This document shows, in pieces, positions 6,807-13,130 of a DNA stretch of 16,671 nt (position 1 is the first letter of the stretch; each line of letters begins with the position of its first letter). The notes under the pieces are model-generated. The model searched no databases and was not told the origin of the DNA. It worked only from the letters and a program-made list of their open reading frames with translations. Both the position numbers and the translations under genes were made by a program. The DNA comes from RGIG3994 sp045589735. Its GTDB lineage: Bacteria; Bacillota; Clostridia; Oscillospirales; CAG-272. Location: assembly GCA_045589735.1 (NCBI GenBank), contig JAZNPQ010000069.1:1-16671 (forward strand), read 5' to 3'.

Positions 6807-7814
6807 ATGTCAAAGCTTTATATACCCTCGGGCTATAAGTCCGAGTTGAACATCCACCAGACACAGAGCGCTATCAAAAAGGTCAAAGACTTTTTTGAGC
6901 GTGACCTCGCGATACAGCTCAATCTCACACGTGTCTCGGCTCCGCTTTTCGTAACAAAGGACAGCGGTCTCAACGACAATCTTAACGGTTGGGAGCGTCC
7001 TGTCGCCTTCGATCTCGGCGCAGGCGGCTCCGAGTGTGAGATAGTCCATTCGCTCGCCAAATGGAAGCGCGACGCCTTAAAGCGTTACGGATATCTCCCC
7101 GGTGAAGGTCTTTATACCGATATGTCGGCAATAAGACGCGACGAGGAGCCCGACAATATCCACTCGATATACGTTGACCAGTGGGATTGGGAGCGTGTTA
7201 TAACCGCTGAGGAAAGATGCCGCGAGCGTCTTGAGCTTTTTGTCAAGCGTATCTACCGCGCACTCCGTCATACAGAAAATTATATCACGAACGACTATAA
7301 TTTTATAGGCCATCTTCTCCCCGAGTCGATAACCTTTATCACAGCTCAGGAGCTTGAGGACAAATATCCGAGCCTTACACCGAAGGAAAGAGAACACGCC
7401 GCGGCAAGAGAATACGGTGCGGTGTTCATTATGCAGATAGGTGATAAGCTTCGTTCGGGCAAGCCGCACGACGGACGCGCGCCCGACTACGACGATTGGA
7501 CGCTCAACGGCGATATTATCGTTTATTATCCCCTGCTCGATATCGGTCTTGAGCTTTCGTCAATGGGAATACGCGTTGACGAAGCCGCACTTCTCCGTCA
7601 GCTCAAAGCAAGCGGCTGCGAGGAAAGAGCCACTCTTCCCTTCCACAAGGCGCTGCTTAACGGTGAGCTTCCCTATACCGTCGGCGGCGGTATAGGTCAG
7701 TCGAGAATGTGTATGTTCTTCCTCAGAAAAGCGCACATCGGCGAGGTACAGTCGTCGGTATGGCCGAAGGAAATGATAAAGACATGCGCCGACGCGGGAA
7801 TAGAGCTGCTTTAA
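6807..7814 (+). CDS. asnA: Aspartate--ammonia ligase (asparagine synthetase A)
   Basis: A 335-residue cytoplasmic enzyme that makes asparagine from aspartate, ammonia and ATP. The fold is that of class II aminoacyl-tRNA synthetases. Family-typical stretches are YIPSGYKSELNIHQTQSAI near the start, LTRVSAPLFVTKDSGLNDNLNG, KWKRDALKRYG, LYTDMSAIRRDEE, SIYVDQWDWE and the motif 3 region GGGIGQSRMCMFFL with GEVQSSVWP near the end. Length matches the usual 330-340 residues. ATG 6807 fits the family N-terminus although the binding site is weak. It has its own promoter. Downstream, only a weak A+T palindrome (7816-7829) lies before the trpB promoter, so some read-through is possible. Confidence 0.96.
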   Translation: MSKLYIPSGYKSELNIHQTQSAIKKVKDFFERDLAIQLNLTRVSAPLFVTKDSGLNDNLNGWERPVAFDLGAGGSECEIVHSLAKWKRDALKRYGYLPGEGLYTDMSAIRRDEEPDNIHSIYVDQWDWERVITAEERCRERLELFVKRIYRALRHTENYITNDYNFIGHLLPESITFITAQELEDKYPSLTPKEREHAAAREYGAVFIMQIGDKLRSGKPHDGRAPDYDDWTLNGDIIVYYPLLDIGLELSSMGIRVDEAALLRQLKASGCEERATLPFHKALLNGELPYTVGGGIGQSRMCMFFLRKAHIGEVQSSVWPKEMIKTCADAGIELL

Positions 7815-7836
7815 TTTAAAAATTTTTAATTGGGTG

Positions 7837-7865
7837 TTGACAATTTTATTTTATTGTGCTATTAT
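7837..7865 (+). promoter_or_regulatory. Promoter of the trpB2 T-box transcript
   Basis: TTGACA (7837-7842), 17-nt spacer, TATTAT (7860-7865). Start of transcription is expected near 7872, immediately before the T-box Stem I. Confidence 0.85.
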
Positions 7866-7871
7866 ATAACA

Positions 7872-8155
7872 CATAAACCGATGAGGAAGAGTAAGTAGGT
7901 TTTATGTTACTTCCAAAGAGAGCCGCAGGCGGTGTGATTGCGGTGTATGTACATATTACCGAATGGACTTCCGAGGGCGAGCAGAAAGATATTTTTATAT
8001 TGAGTATGTGAGACGGCAGACTTCCGTTACAGGGTCCTGCATATATTCAGTATGCGTAAGTGGGCGTGAAAGCGTCAAGCAGGGTGGCACCGCAAGAGTT
8101 TTTTGAAATATAGCTCTTGTCCCGGCATTATTTATGCGGGACAGGAGCATTTTTT
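7872..8155 (+). promoter_or_regulatory. T-box leader with Trp (TGG) specifier
   Basis: A complete T-box riboswitch that senses uncharged tRNA and controls read-through into trpB2. The basal part of Stem I is GGAAG (7885-7889) with CTTCC (7968-7972). The specifier loop has AGTA (7890-7893) opposite GAA (7961-7963), the expected loop E arrangement, directly followed by the codon TGG (7964-7966). The distal Stem I carries the AGAGAGCC...GGTG region. The T-box sequence AGGGTGGCACCGC is at 8081-8093. CAAGAG (8093-8098) can pair with CTCTTG (8114-8119), which is also the 5' strand of the terminator, giving the antiterminator/terminator switch. The Trp specifier agrees independently with the downstream gene. 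Confidence 0.93.
8113..8155 (+). terminator. T-box-controlled intrinsic terminator
   Basis: GCTCTTGTCCCG (8113-8124) pairs with CGGGACAGGAGC (8137-8148, one G-T pair), followed by six T at 8150-8155. It is the regulated terminator of the T-box leader; binding of uncharged tRNA-Trp would prevent it. Confidence 0.92.
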
Positions 8156-8188
8156 GTCGCCTGCCCCCAAATGAGAGGAGTCATAATT

Positions 8189-9571
8189 ATGTCAGAAAAG
8201 AACATTCCCTACAAAATTTATTTAAGCGAGGATGAGATACCGAAAAAATGGTATAACCTTCGCGCCGATATGAAAAAGAAGCCGGCGCCCCTCGTAAATC
8301 CCAAAACAATGAAGCCTATAACGCTCGACGAGCTGTCCGAGGTGTTCTGCCGTGAGCTTGCCGCGCAGGAGCTTGACGACACGACGCCCTACATAGACAT
8401 TCCCGAGGAGCTTGTAAGCTTTTATAAAATGTACCGTCCCGCTCCGCTTGTCAGAGCCTATTGCCTTGAAAAGCAGCTCGGAACTCCCGCTAAGATATAC
8501 TATAAATTCGAGGGAAACAACACAAGTGGAAGCCATAAGCTCAATTCCGCGATAGCTCAGGCATACTACGCCAAAAAGCAGGGTCTTAAAGGTGTTACCA
8601 CAGAGACAGGTGCGGGTCAGTGGGGTACGGCGCTCTCTATGGGCTGCTCATACTTCGGTCTTGACTGTCAGGTCTTTATGGTAAAATGCAGCTACGAGCA
8701 AAAGCCGTTCAGACGTGAGGTAATGCGTACCTACGGCGCGCACGTCACACCGTCTCCGTCAACCACGACCGAGGTCGGAAAGAAAATACTCGAGGTTCAT
8801 CCCGGAACTAACGGCTCACTCGGTTGTGCTATCTCCGAGGCTGTTGAAACCGCCGCAAAATCCGGCGGTGATTACCGTTACGTTCTCGGAAGCGTCCTGA
8901 CACAGGTCATGATACATCAGTCGGTAATAGGTCTTGAAGCCAAAGCCGCGCTCGACAAATACGGCGAAAAGCCCGACATAATCATCGGATGCGCGGGCGG
9001 TGGCTCAAATCTCGGAGGACTTATAGCTCCGTTTATGGGTGAAAAGCTCAGAGGCGAAGCCGATTATCGCTTTATCGCCGTTGAGCCCATGTCCTGCCCT
9101 ACGCTCACCCGAGGCAAATACGTTTACGACTACTGCGACACGGGACGAATCTGTCCTATGGCAAAGATGTATACGCTCGGCTGTGATTTTATTCCTTCCG
9201 CCAGCCACGCAGGCGGTCTTAGATATCACGGTATGAGCTCGGTGCTGTCAGAGCTTTACGACGAAGGACTTATGGAAGCTGTTGCTGTCGAGCAGACCGC
9301 GGTATTTGCCGCCGCCGAGCAGTTTGCGAGAGTTGAGGGAATCCTTCCCGCGCCCGAATCGTCGCACGCCATAAAGGTAGCCATCGACGAGGCGCTCAAA
9401 TGCAAAGAAACGGGAGAAGAAAAAACAATCCTCTTCGGTCTTACGGGTACGGGATATTTCGATATGATGTCATACGAAAAATTCCACGATGGAAAAATGT
9501 CCGACTACCGTCCGACCGACGAAGAGCTTGAAGCCGCCTTCGCAAAATTCCCGAAGCAGCCTGAATTTTAA
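8189..9571 (+). CDS. trpB: Tryptophan synthase beta chain, TrpB2 type
   Basis: A 460-residue PLP enzyme that condenses indole with serine to give tryptophan. ATG at 8189 has GAGAGGAG upstream; the open frame before it overlaps the terminator and is not used. The PLP lysine lies in GSHKLNSA (Lys117), the catalytic glutamate in ETGAGQWG (Glu139), and the phosphate loop is GCAGGGSNLGG. Trp in place of His in ETGAGQ(H)G, the long N-terminal region and the 450-460 residue length are marks of the TrpB2 subfamily, which does not form the classic complex with TrpA. No trpA or other trp gene is in the window. Control by a Trp T-box supports a true role in tryptophan supply, perhaps salvage of indole. 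It ends at a shared bidirectional terminator. Confidence 0.95.
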   Translation: MSEKNIPYKIYLSEDEIPKKWYNLRADMKKKPAPLVNPKTMKPITLDELSEVFCRELAAQELDDTTPYIDIPEELVSFYKMYRPAPLVRAYCLEKQLGTPAKIYYKFEGNNTSGSHKLNSAIAQAYYAKKQGLKGVTTETGAGQWGTALSMGCSYFGLDCQVFMVKCSYEQKPFRREVMRTYGAHVTPSPSTTTEVGKKILEVHPGTNGSLGCAISEAVETAAKSGGDYRYVLGSVLTQVMIHQSVIGLEAKAALDKYGEKPDIIIGCAGGGSNLGGLIAPFMGEKLRGEADYRFIAVEPMSCPTLTRGKYVYDYCDTGRICPMAKMYTLGCDFIPSASHAGGLRYHGMSSVLSELYDEGLMEAVAVEQTAVFAAAEQFARVEGILPAPESSHAIKVAIDEALKCKETGEEKTILFGLTGTGYFDMMSYEKFHDGKMSDYRPTDEELEAAFAKFPKQPEF

Positions 9572-9579
9572 TTTTACAT

Positions 9580-9620
9580 AAAAAGAATGAAACGCAGCTA
9601 CGCTGCGTTTCATTCTTTTT
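9580..9620. terminator. Bidirectional terminator between trpB2 and deoR
   Basis: A perfect 19-bp inverted repeat (arm AAAAAGAATGAAACGCAGC, loop TAC) with A and T tracts on both sides, so it works for both convergent genes. It contains the last codons and the stop codon of the deoR-type gene (9610-9612). Confidence 0.9.
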
Positions 9621-10329
9621 CCCACGGAAGCTTCGTGTCACATATAATTCCGTCAAGCTCACTCTTTTGACAGACGGTGAACAGCTTTTTTATACCTATT
9701 TTCGACGAATCGCAAAGAAAATATTTCTGCTTTGACCGTTCAAGCATAGCTCGGCGAAGCGACGTCTCTTCCTCCGACGCATCGGTGATTTCCCCATCCT
9801 CGCTTATTCCCTGACTCGAAAAGAAAAATATGTCTGCATATACTCCGCGAACGTATTCCTCTGCGAGAGGTCCTGTGAAGGCGTGATTTTTTCGGTTATA
9901 AAAGCCCCCCGTGGAGTAAAGCTTTGCGTCAAGATTCTCCGCCTCTTCAAAAATCCGTTGATTGTTGGTTATTACCGTCAGATCTCGCTTGTTTCCGAGA
10001 TGCTTTATAATTCGCCTTACGGTTGACGACGCATCAAGAAACACCGTAGCCCCATCGGGTATCAGCTCGGCAGCGCGCTTCGCTATCATATTCTTATTGG
10101 CTGCGTTATCGGTATCCCTGACGTTGATAGGCACGACTCCGTTCTGCGCGCCCATATAGGTTACCCCTCCCCATATACGTCTGACAAGTCCGTCCTGCTC
10201 AAGAGCCTCAACGTCTCGTCTCACCGACGCCTCGCTTGCATATACCTTTTCGGCAAGCTCCTTTACGGTGGCGGTCTCTTCTGTTTTGAGATATTCAAGA
10301 ATATTGCGACGGCGTTCATACTGTATCAT
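9610..10329 (-). CDS. DeoR/GlpR-family transcriptional repressor
   Basis: A 239-residue regulator. The N-terminal winged helix-turn-helix (about 1-57) carries the family signature SVRRDVEALEQDGLVRRIWGG. The C-terminal DeoRC domain (about 75-230), of ribose-phosphate isomerase fold, binds a phosphorylated sugar or polyol; visible stretches are TVFLDASSTVRRI, LTVITNNQRI, STGGFYNRKNHAFTGPLAE and YFLCDSSKIG. ATG at 10329 has GAGGGG upstream. It is divergent from the glycerol-3-phosphate dehydrogenase-like gene and is separated from it by 240 bp containing phased TTCAA repeats, so it probably represses that gene and itself. The effector cannot be told; a triose or glycerol phosphate is a reasonable guess from the neighbour. 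Confidence 0.93.
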   Translation of the reverse strand: MIQYERRRNILEYLKTEETATVKELAEKVYASEASVRRDVEALEQDGLVRRIWGGVTYMGAQNGVVPINVRDTDNAANKNMIAKRAAELIPDGATVFLDASSTVRRIIKHLGNKRDLTVITNNQRIFEEAENLDAKLYSTGGFYNRKNHAFTGPLAEEYVRGVYADIFFFSSQGISEDGEITDASEEETSLRRAMLERSKQKYFLCDSSKIGIKKLFTVCQKSELDGIICDTKLPWEKE

Positions 10330-10345
10330 AGTTTCTTTCCCCTCT

Positions 10346-10370
10346 TTGAAAAAAATTGAAAAAGTTTGAA
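10346..10370 (-). promoter_or_regulatory. Candidate DeoR operator, three phased half-sites
   Basis: Read on the minus strand, TTCAA occurs three times with an exact 10-bp period (at 10366-10370, 10356-10360 and 10346-10350) just upstream of the deoR ribosome binding site. Direct repeats one helical turn apart are the known operator style of several DeoR-family proteins, for example IolR of Bacillus subtilis. Autorepression is inferred. Confidence 0.5.
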
Positions 10371-10417
10371 ATAATTTACAGACCGAATTGATTAATTGTC
10401 AATATTTTCTTTCGTTA

Positions 10418-10446
10418 TTGACATAAAAGCCGCTGTGCTATATAAT
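10418..10446 (+). promoter_or_regulatory. Consensus promoter of the GPDH-like gene
   Basis: TTGACA (10418-10423), 17-nt spacer, TATAAT (10441-10446): a full match to the sigma-A consensus. Such a strong promoter suits a gene held down by a repressor. Transcription would begin near 10453, leaving a leader of about 117 nt. Confidence 0.9.
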
Positions 10447-10461
10447 ATGAGCGTTGAGAAA

Positions 10462-10511
10462 GCAAAATAGCACTTGATGAGCCTTTTTATAATTATATCA
10501 CACTATTTTGC
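10462..10511 (+). promoter_or_regulatory. Leader hairpin of the GPDH-like gene
   Basis: GCAAAATAG (10462-10470) pairs perfectly with CTATTTTGC (10503-10511) around a 32-nt loop and is followed by ATTTTTC. CTTGA in the loop (10473-10477) is complementary to TCAAG downstream (10517-10521), which would make a pseudoknot. It could be an attenuator or only a stabilising 5' fold; it overlaps the operator candidate, so DNA-level use is equally possible. Confidence 0.35.
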
Positions 10512-10515
10512 ATTT

Positions 10516-10550
10516 TTCAAGTATTATCAATTTTTTTCAGATTTTTTCAC
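10516..10550 (+). promoter_or_regulatory. Candidate DeoR operator, four phased half-sites
   Basis: Between promoter and start codon the plus strand carries TTCAA (10516-10520), ATCAA (10526-10530), TTCAG (10536-10540) and TTCAC (10546-10550), each exactly 10 bp after the last and each preceded by a T-rich run. Bound repressor here would block elongation from the strong promoter. The same motif in the opposite orientation lies beside the deoR gene. Confidence 0.5.
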
Positions 10551-10569
10551 ATTACAAAGGAGAAAAACC

Positions 10570-11622
10570 ATGGCAATCGTAACAATTATAGGGGCGGGCA
10601 TGATGGGCTCGGCTCTCGCATTCCCCGCAAGAGAAAACGGTCACGAGGTTCGTCTTGTCGGTACACATCTTGACCGCGAGATAATCGAAGCATCTATCAA
10701 AACAGGTCGTCACCCCAAGTTCACAAAAGACTTTCCCGCAGGACTCAAATATTATCAGATCGAAGATGTCGAAGCAGCTATAAAAGGCTCTGATATGATA
10801 ATCGGCGGCGTCAGCAGCTTCGGCGTTGATTGGTTTGCTGACGTTATACTTCCTATCATTCCCGAGGATATCCCGGTCATTACAGTTACAAAAGGTCTTA
10901 TGGACACCGAGGACGGAAAGCTGCTCTGCTACCCTGATATTTGGCAGAAAAAGCTTGACGAGCTTGGTAAAAAGACCTCTCTCAACGCAATCGGCGGTCC
11001 CTGCACCAGCTATGAATTGGTAGCGCATGATCAGACTGAGGTCGCATTCTGCGGCAAGGATATTGAGATCCTTCGCAAGCTCAAGGCCATTATGGAAACA
11101 GACTACTACCACATCAGCCTTTCCACAGACGTTATCGGTATCGAGAGTGCGGTTGCCCTCAAGAACGGCTATGCTCTTGGAATCGCTCTCACTATCGGGC
11201 TTAACCAAAAGGCATTCGGCATTGACAGCGAGCTTCACTTCAACTCGCAGGCTGCGGTTTTCGGTCAGGCTGTCAAGGAAATGTACCGTTTGCTTGATTA
11301 TCAGGGCGCCAATACTCTCGAAAATCTCACGGTCGGAGCAGGAGACCTCTACGTTACCGTTTACGGTGGACGCACACGTCTTGTCGGTATCCTTCTCGGC
11401 CGCGGCATGAACATTGACGAGGCAAAGGCTGAGCTCAACGGTGTAACTCTTGAGTCTCTCGTTGTCGCCGTACGTGTTGCGCGCGCTGTCAAAAACAGAG
11501 CCGCCGCAGGTGTTCTCGACAAAAAGGATTTCCCGCTTCTTATGCACGTAGATCAAATACTCACCGACAAGATGCCTGTCAATATTCCGTGGGAAGACTT
11601 CACTTTTGAGTACGTCAAATAA
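10570..11622 (+). CDS. NAD(P)-dependent glycerol-3-phosphate dehydrogenase-like protein
   Basis: A 350-residue cytoplasmic dehydrogenase of the GpsA/GPD1 family, expected to reduce dihydroxyacetone phosphate to sn-glycerol 3-phosphate. ATG at 10570 follows AAAGGAG; the upstream open frame is leader sequence. Features: Rossmann loop GAGMMGSALA (8-17), TVTKGL with Lys108, GGPCTSYEL (142-150), the catalytic lysine in VALKNG (Lys198) and GAGDLYVTVYGGRTR (256-270). The last stretch is nearer to eukaryotic GPD1 (YGGRNR) than to typical GpsA (SRN), and Asn is replaced by Thr269 after the phosphate-binding Arg268. The gene may therefore be a divergent GpsA paralogue acting on a related phosphate, controlled by the adjacent DeoR protein, rather than the housekeeping enzyme for phospholipid synthesis. 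A bidirectional terminator follows. Confidence 0.85.
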   Translation: MAIVTIIGAGMMGSALAFPARENGHEVRLVGTHLDREIIEASIKTGRHPKFTKDFPAGLKYYQIEDVEAAIKGSDMIIGGVSSFGVDWFADVILPIIPEDIPVITVTKGLMDTEDGKLLCYPDIWQKKLDELGKKTSLNAIGGPCTSYELVAHDQTEVAFCGKDIEILRKLKAIMETDYYHISLSTDVIGIESAVALKNGYALGIALTIGLNQKAFGIDSELHFNSQAAVFGQAVKEMYRLLDYQGANTLENLTVGAGDLYVTVYGGRTRLVGILLGRGMNIDEAKAELNGVTLESLVVAVRVARAVKNRAAAGVLDKKDFPLLMHVDQILTDKMPVNIPWEDFTFEYVK

Positions 11623-11658
11623 AATTAAGCTTATAAGCTTTCTAAATATTAAATATAT

Positions 11659-11689
11659 AAAAGACGCACAGCCAAGCTGTGCGTCTTTT
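11659..11689. terminator. Bidirectional terminator between GPDH-like gene and rpsR
   Basis: AAAAGACGCACAGC, loop CAA, GCTGTGCGTCTTTT: a perfect 14-bp stem with T tracts in both directions, placed between two convergent genes. A separate 14-bp palindrome, AAGCTTATAAGCTT (11627-11640), lies next to it. Confidence 0.92.
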
Positions 11690-11697
11690 ATTCAACA

Positions 11698-11949
11698 TTA
11701 GTCGTTTACGTAAGGCAGAAGTGCAACCTGTCTTGCGCGCTTAATTGCGGTGTTGACCTCGCGCTGATGCTTTGCGCATGCGCCCGAGATTCTTCTGGGA
11801 AGAATTTTTCCTCTCTCAGAAATGAATTTGCGAAGACGCTGTACGTCCTTGTAATCAATGTTCTCGATCTTCTCCGCGCAGAAAATACATACTTTCTTTC
11901 TCTTGCGGTTGGGACGGAAGCTGCGTGCGTTATCAGATGTTCTATCCAT
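11698..11949 (-). CDS. rpsR: 30S ribosomal protein S18
   Basis: An 83-residue small-subunit protein that binds 16S rRNA together with S6 in the platform. The core RKRKKVCIFCAEK...YKDVQRLRKFISERGKILPRR...RQVALLPYV is typical. Cys21, Cys24, Cys58 and His61 (CIFC and CAKH) form a zinc-binding set, so this is the metal-containing form of S18; many bacteria have lost these residues. ATG 11949 has AGGAG upstream. It is the last gene of rpsF-ssb-rpsR, 23 bp after ssb. Confidence 0.98.
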   Translation of the reverse strand: MDRTSDNARSFRPNRKRKKVCIFCAEKIENIDYKDVQRLRKFISERGKILPRRISGACAKHQREVNTAIKRARQVALLPYVND

Positions 11950-11972
11950 TTTCTTTTTCTCCTATTCGTATT

Positions 11973-12437
11973 TTAGAAAGGCAGATCGTCGTCGGTTTTG
12001 ATCTCTTCAAAATTCGGTGCGGCGGTCGCCGGTGTGGAATATGCCGGTGCGCTGTTATATGCATCGGGCGTATAGGGCTGTGCGTTCTGTCCCGCGCTCT
12101 CGCTGCGGCTGTCAACAAAGTTGATCTCGTCAGCTATTATGTCGGTCGCGTAACGCTTAACACCCTGCTGGTCTGTCCATGTGCGGTTCTGTATAGTTCC
12201 TACCACAAAAATGGACGAACCCTTCTTGAAATAACGTGTCACATGCTCGGCAAGTGCGCGCCATGCCGTTACGTTAAAGAAATCGGCAGACGGCTGCTGA
12301 TTGTCGTTCGAACGATATCTGCGGTTTACAGCTATCGAGAACGTTGCAATGGGTGTGCCGTTCTGTGTCTGCTTGAGCTCGGGGTCTGCTGTCAGACGTC
12401 CGCCAAGCATTACCTTGTTAAAATTGAAGTTTGCCAC
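11973..12437 (-). CDS. ssb: Single-stranded DNA-binding protein
   Basis: A 154-residue OB-fold protein that coats single-stranded DNA in replication and repair. The OB domain spans about 1-108 (NKVMLGGRLTADPELKQTQNG, FFNVTAWRALAEHV, KKGSSIFVVGTIQNRTW). A flexible Ala/Pro/Thr/Tyr-rich linker follows, and the tip DDDLPF is the conserved docking peptide for partner proteins such as RecO, PriA and RecQ. The start is GTG at 12437 with GGAGG 8 nt upstream. It sits between rpsF and rpsR, the conserved order in Bacillota. Confidence 0.98.
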   Translation of the reverse strand: MANFNFNKVMLGGRLTADPELKQTQNGTPIATFSIAVNRRYRSNDNQQPSADFFNVTAWRALAEHVTRYFKKGSSIFVVGTIQNRTWTDQQGVKRYATDIIADEINFVDSRSESAGQNAQPYTPDAYNSAPAYSTPATAAPNFEEIKTDDDLPF

Positions 12438-12473
12438 AGATTTTTCCTCCCTTTTTCTATTCGGAAAAACGGA

Positions 12474-12899
12474 TTATTCTGCGTCTGTAGCTGTTTCTTC
12501 GGCAACAGGTGCTTCAGGTGCGGTCTCGGCAACAGGTGCTGCTTCTTCCTCTTCCTTAAAGCTTACTTCCTCGGCAATAACCGGCTGCTCGTGCTTAACA
12601 GCTTCGTAGTCGAGCTTGATTGTCATCGAACGCATAACACTCTCGTCGATGTTGTAGATACGGTCAAGCTCTGCGGGGAATGCGGGCTCAGACTTGAATG
12701 TAACGACTACATAGTATCCCTCGGGCTTGTCGTTGATTGCGTATGCGAGACGGCGCTTGCCCCACTCGGTTACTTCAACGATCTCAGCGTTCGAGGAAAT
12801 CAAGCCTGTGAACTTGTCTACTGTTGTCTTGATTGCAGCCTCGCCGCCCTCAACGTCAACAATAAACATTGTCTCGTAAGAATTGATTACCTTTTCCAT
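12474..12899 (-). CDS. rpsF: 30S ribosomal protein S6 with extended acidic tail
   Basis: A 141-residue protein; ATG 12899 has GGGAGG upstream, and the open frame before it is leader. Residues 1-96 are the S6 domain (MEKVINSYETMFIVD, VTEWGKRRLAYAINDKPEGYYVVVTF, LDRIYNIDESVMRSMTIKL), which pairs with S18 in the 30S platform. Residues about 97-141 form an Ala/Glu/Pro/Val-rich, presumably disordered tail with near repeats such as APVAETAPEAPVAEETATDAE. S6 of Gram-positive bacteria usually ends near residue 95-100, so the tail is unusual there though reminiscent of the acidic tail of proteobacterial S6. It leads the operon with ssb and rpsR. Confidence 0.97.
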   Translation of the reverse strand: MEKVINSYETMFIVDVEGGEAAIKTTVDKFTGLISSNAEIVEVTEWGKRRLAYAINDKPEGYYVVVTFKSEPAFPAELDRIYNIDESVMRSMTIKLDYEAVKHEQPVIAEEVSFKEEEEAAPVAETAPEAPVAEETATDAE

Positions 12900-12993
12900 A
12901 TTATACCTCCCTATGGACTTTTGCCCGGCGGCATCGAAATTATAGTGTGTATTTACCGTCGGGAAGGAGACGGGCAATTTTTGCCCGTATCGA
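12900..12993 (-). promoter_or_regulatory. rpsF leader, candidate S6:S18 autoregulatory RNA
   Basis: The 5' leader of the operon begins near 12993. It opens with a strong hairpin, ACGGGCAA-AAA-TTGCCCGT (12988-12970). A second copy of CGGGCAAAA (12927-12919) precedes the ribosome binding site and could compete for the same TTGCCCG strand. GATGCCGCCGGGC (12936-12924) contains the CCG element that S6:S18 leader motifs are known to need. rpsF leaders of many bacteria bind S6:S18 to repress translation. I could not match the full consensus by eye. Confidence 0.45.
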
Positions 12994-12999
12994 ATTGGT

Positions 13000-13028
13000 A
13001 TTATACCACAGTTTTCTCGGTGTGTCAA
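13000..13028 (-). promoter_or_regulatory. Promoter of rpsF-ssb-rpsR
   Basis: On the minus strand TTGACA (13028-13023), 17-nt spacer, TATAAT (13005-13000): a full sigma-A consensus, as expected for a ribosomal-protein operon. Confidence 0.92.
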
Positions 13029-13066
13029 TAGTTTTTTGTTATTTTTCCTTTATTTTTTCTTTCCTG

Positions 13067-13095
13067 TTGATTTTTCCTTCATATAATGTTATAAT
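13067..13095 (+). promoter_or_regulatory. Promoter of the ComEC-like gene
   Basis: TTGATT (13067-13072), 17-nt spacer, TATAAT (13090-13095), divergent from and about 40 bp away from the rpsF promoter. Confidence 0.75.
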
Positions 13096-13130
13096 TACAG
13101 TACAATATATTCTGCTTCAAGGGGGATTTT

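Noticed and set aside
10552..11556. Minus-strand open frame of 334 codons
   Set aside because: It is the exact shadow of the GPDH-like gene, with no recognisable domain.
11925..13031. Long plus-strand open frame of 368 codons over ssb and rpsF
   Set aside because: It is antisense to two certain ribosomal-operon genes, is Cys-rich with no family resemblance, and has no ribosome binding site.
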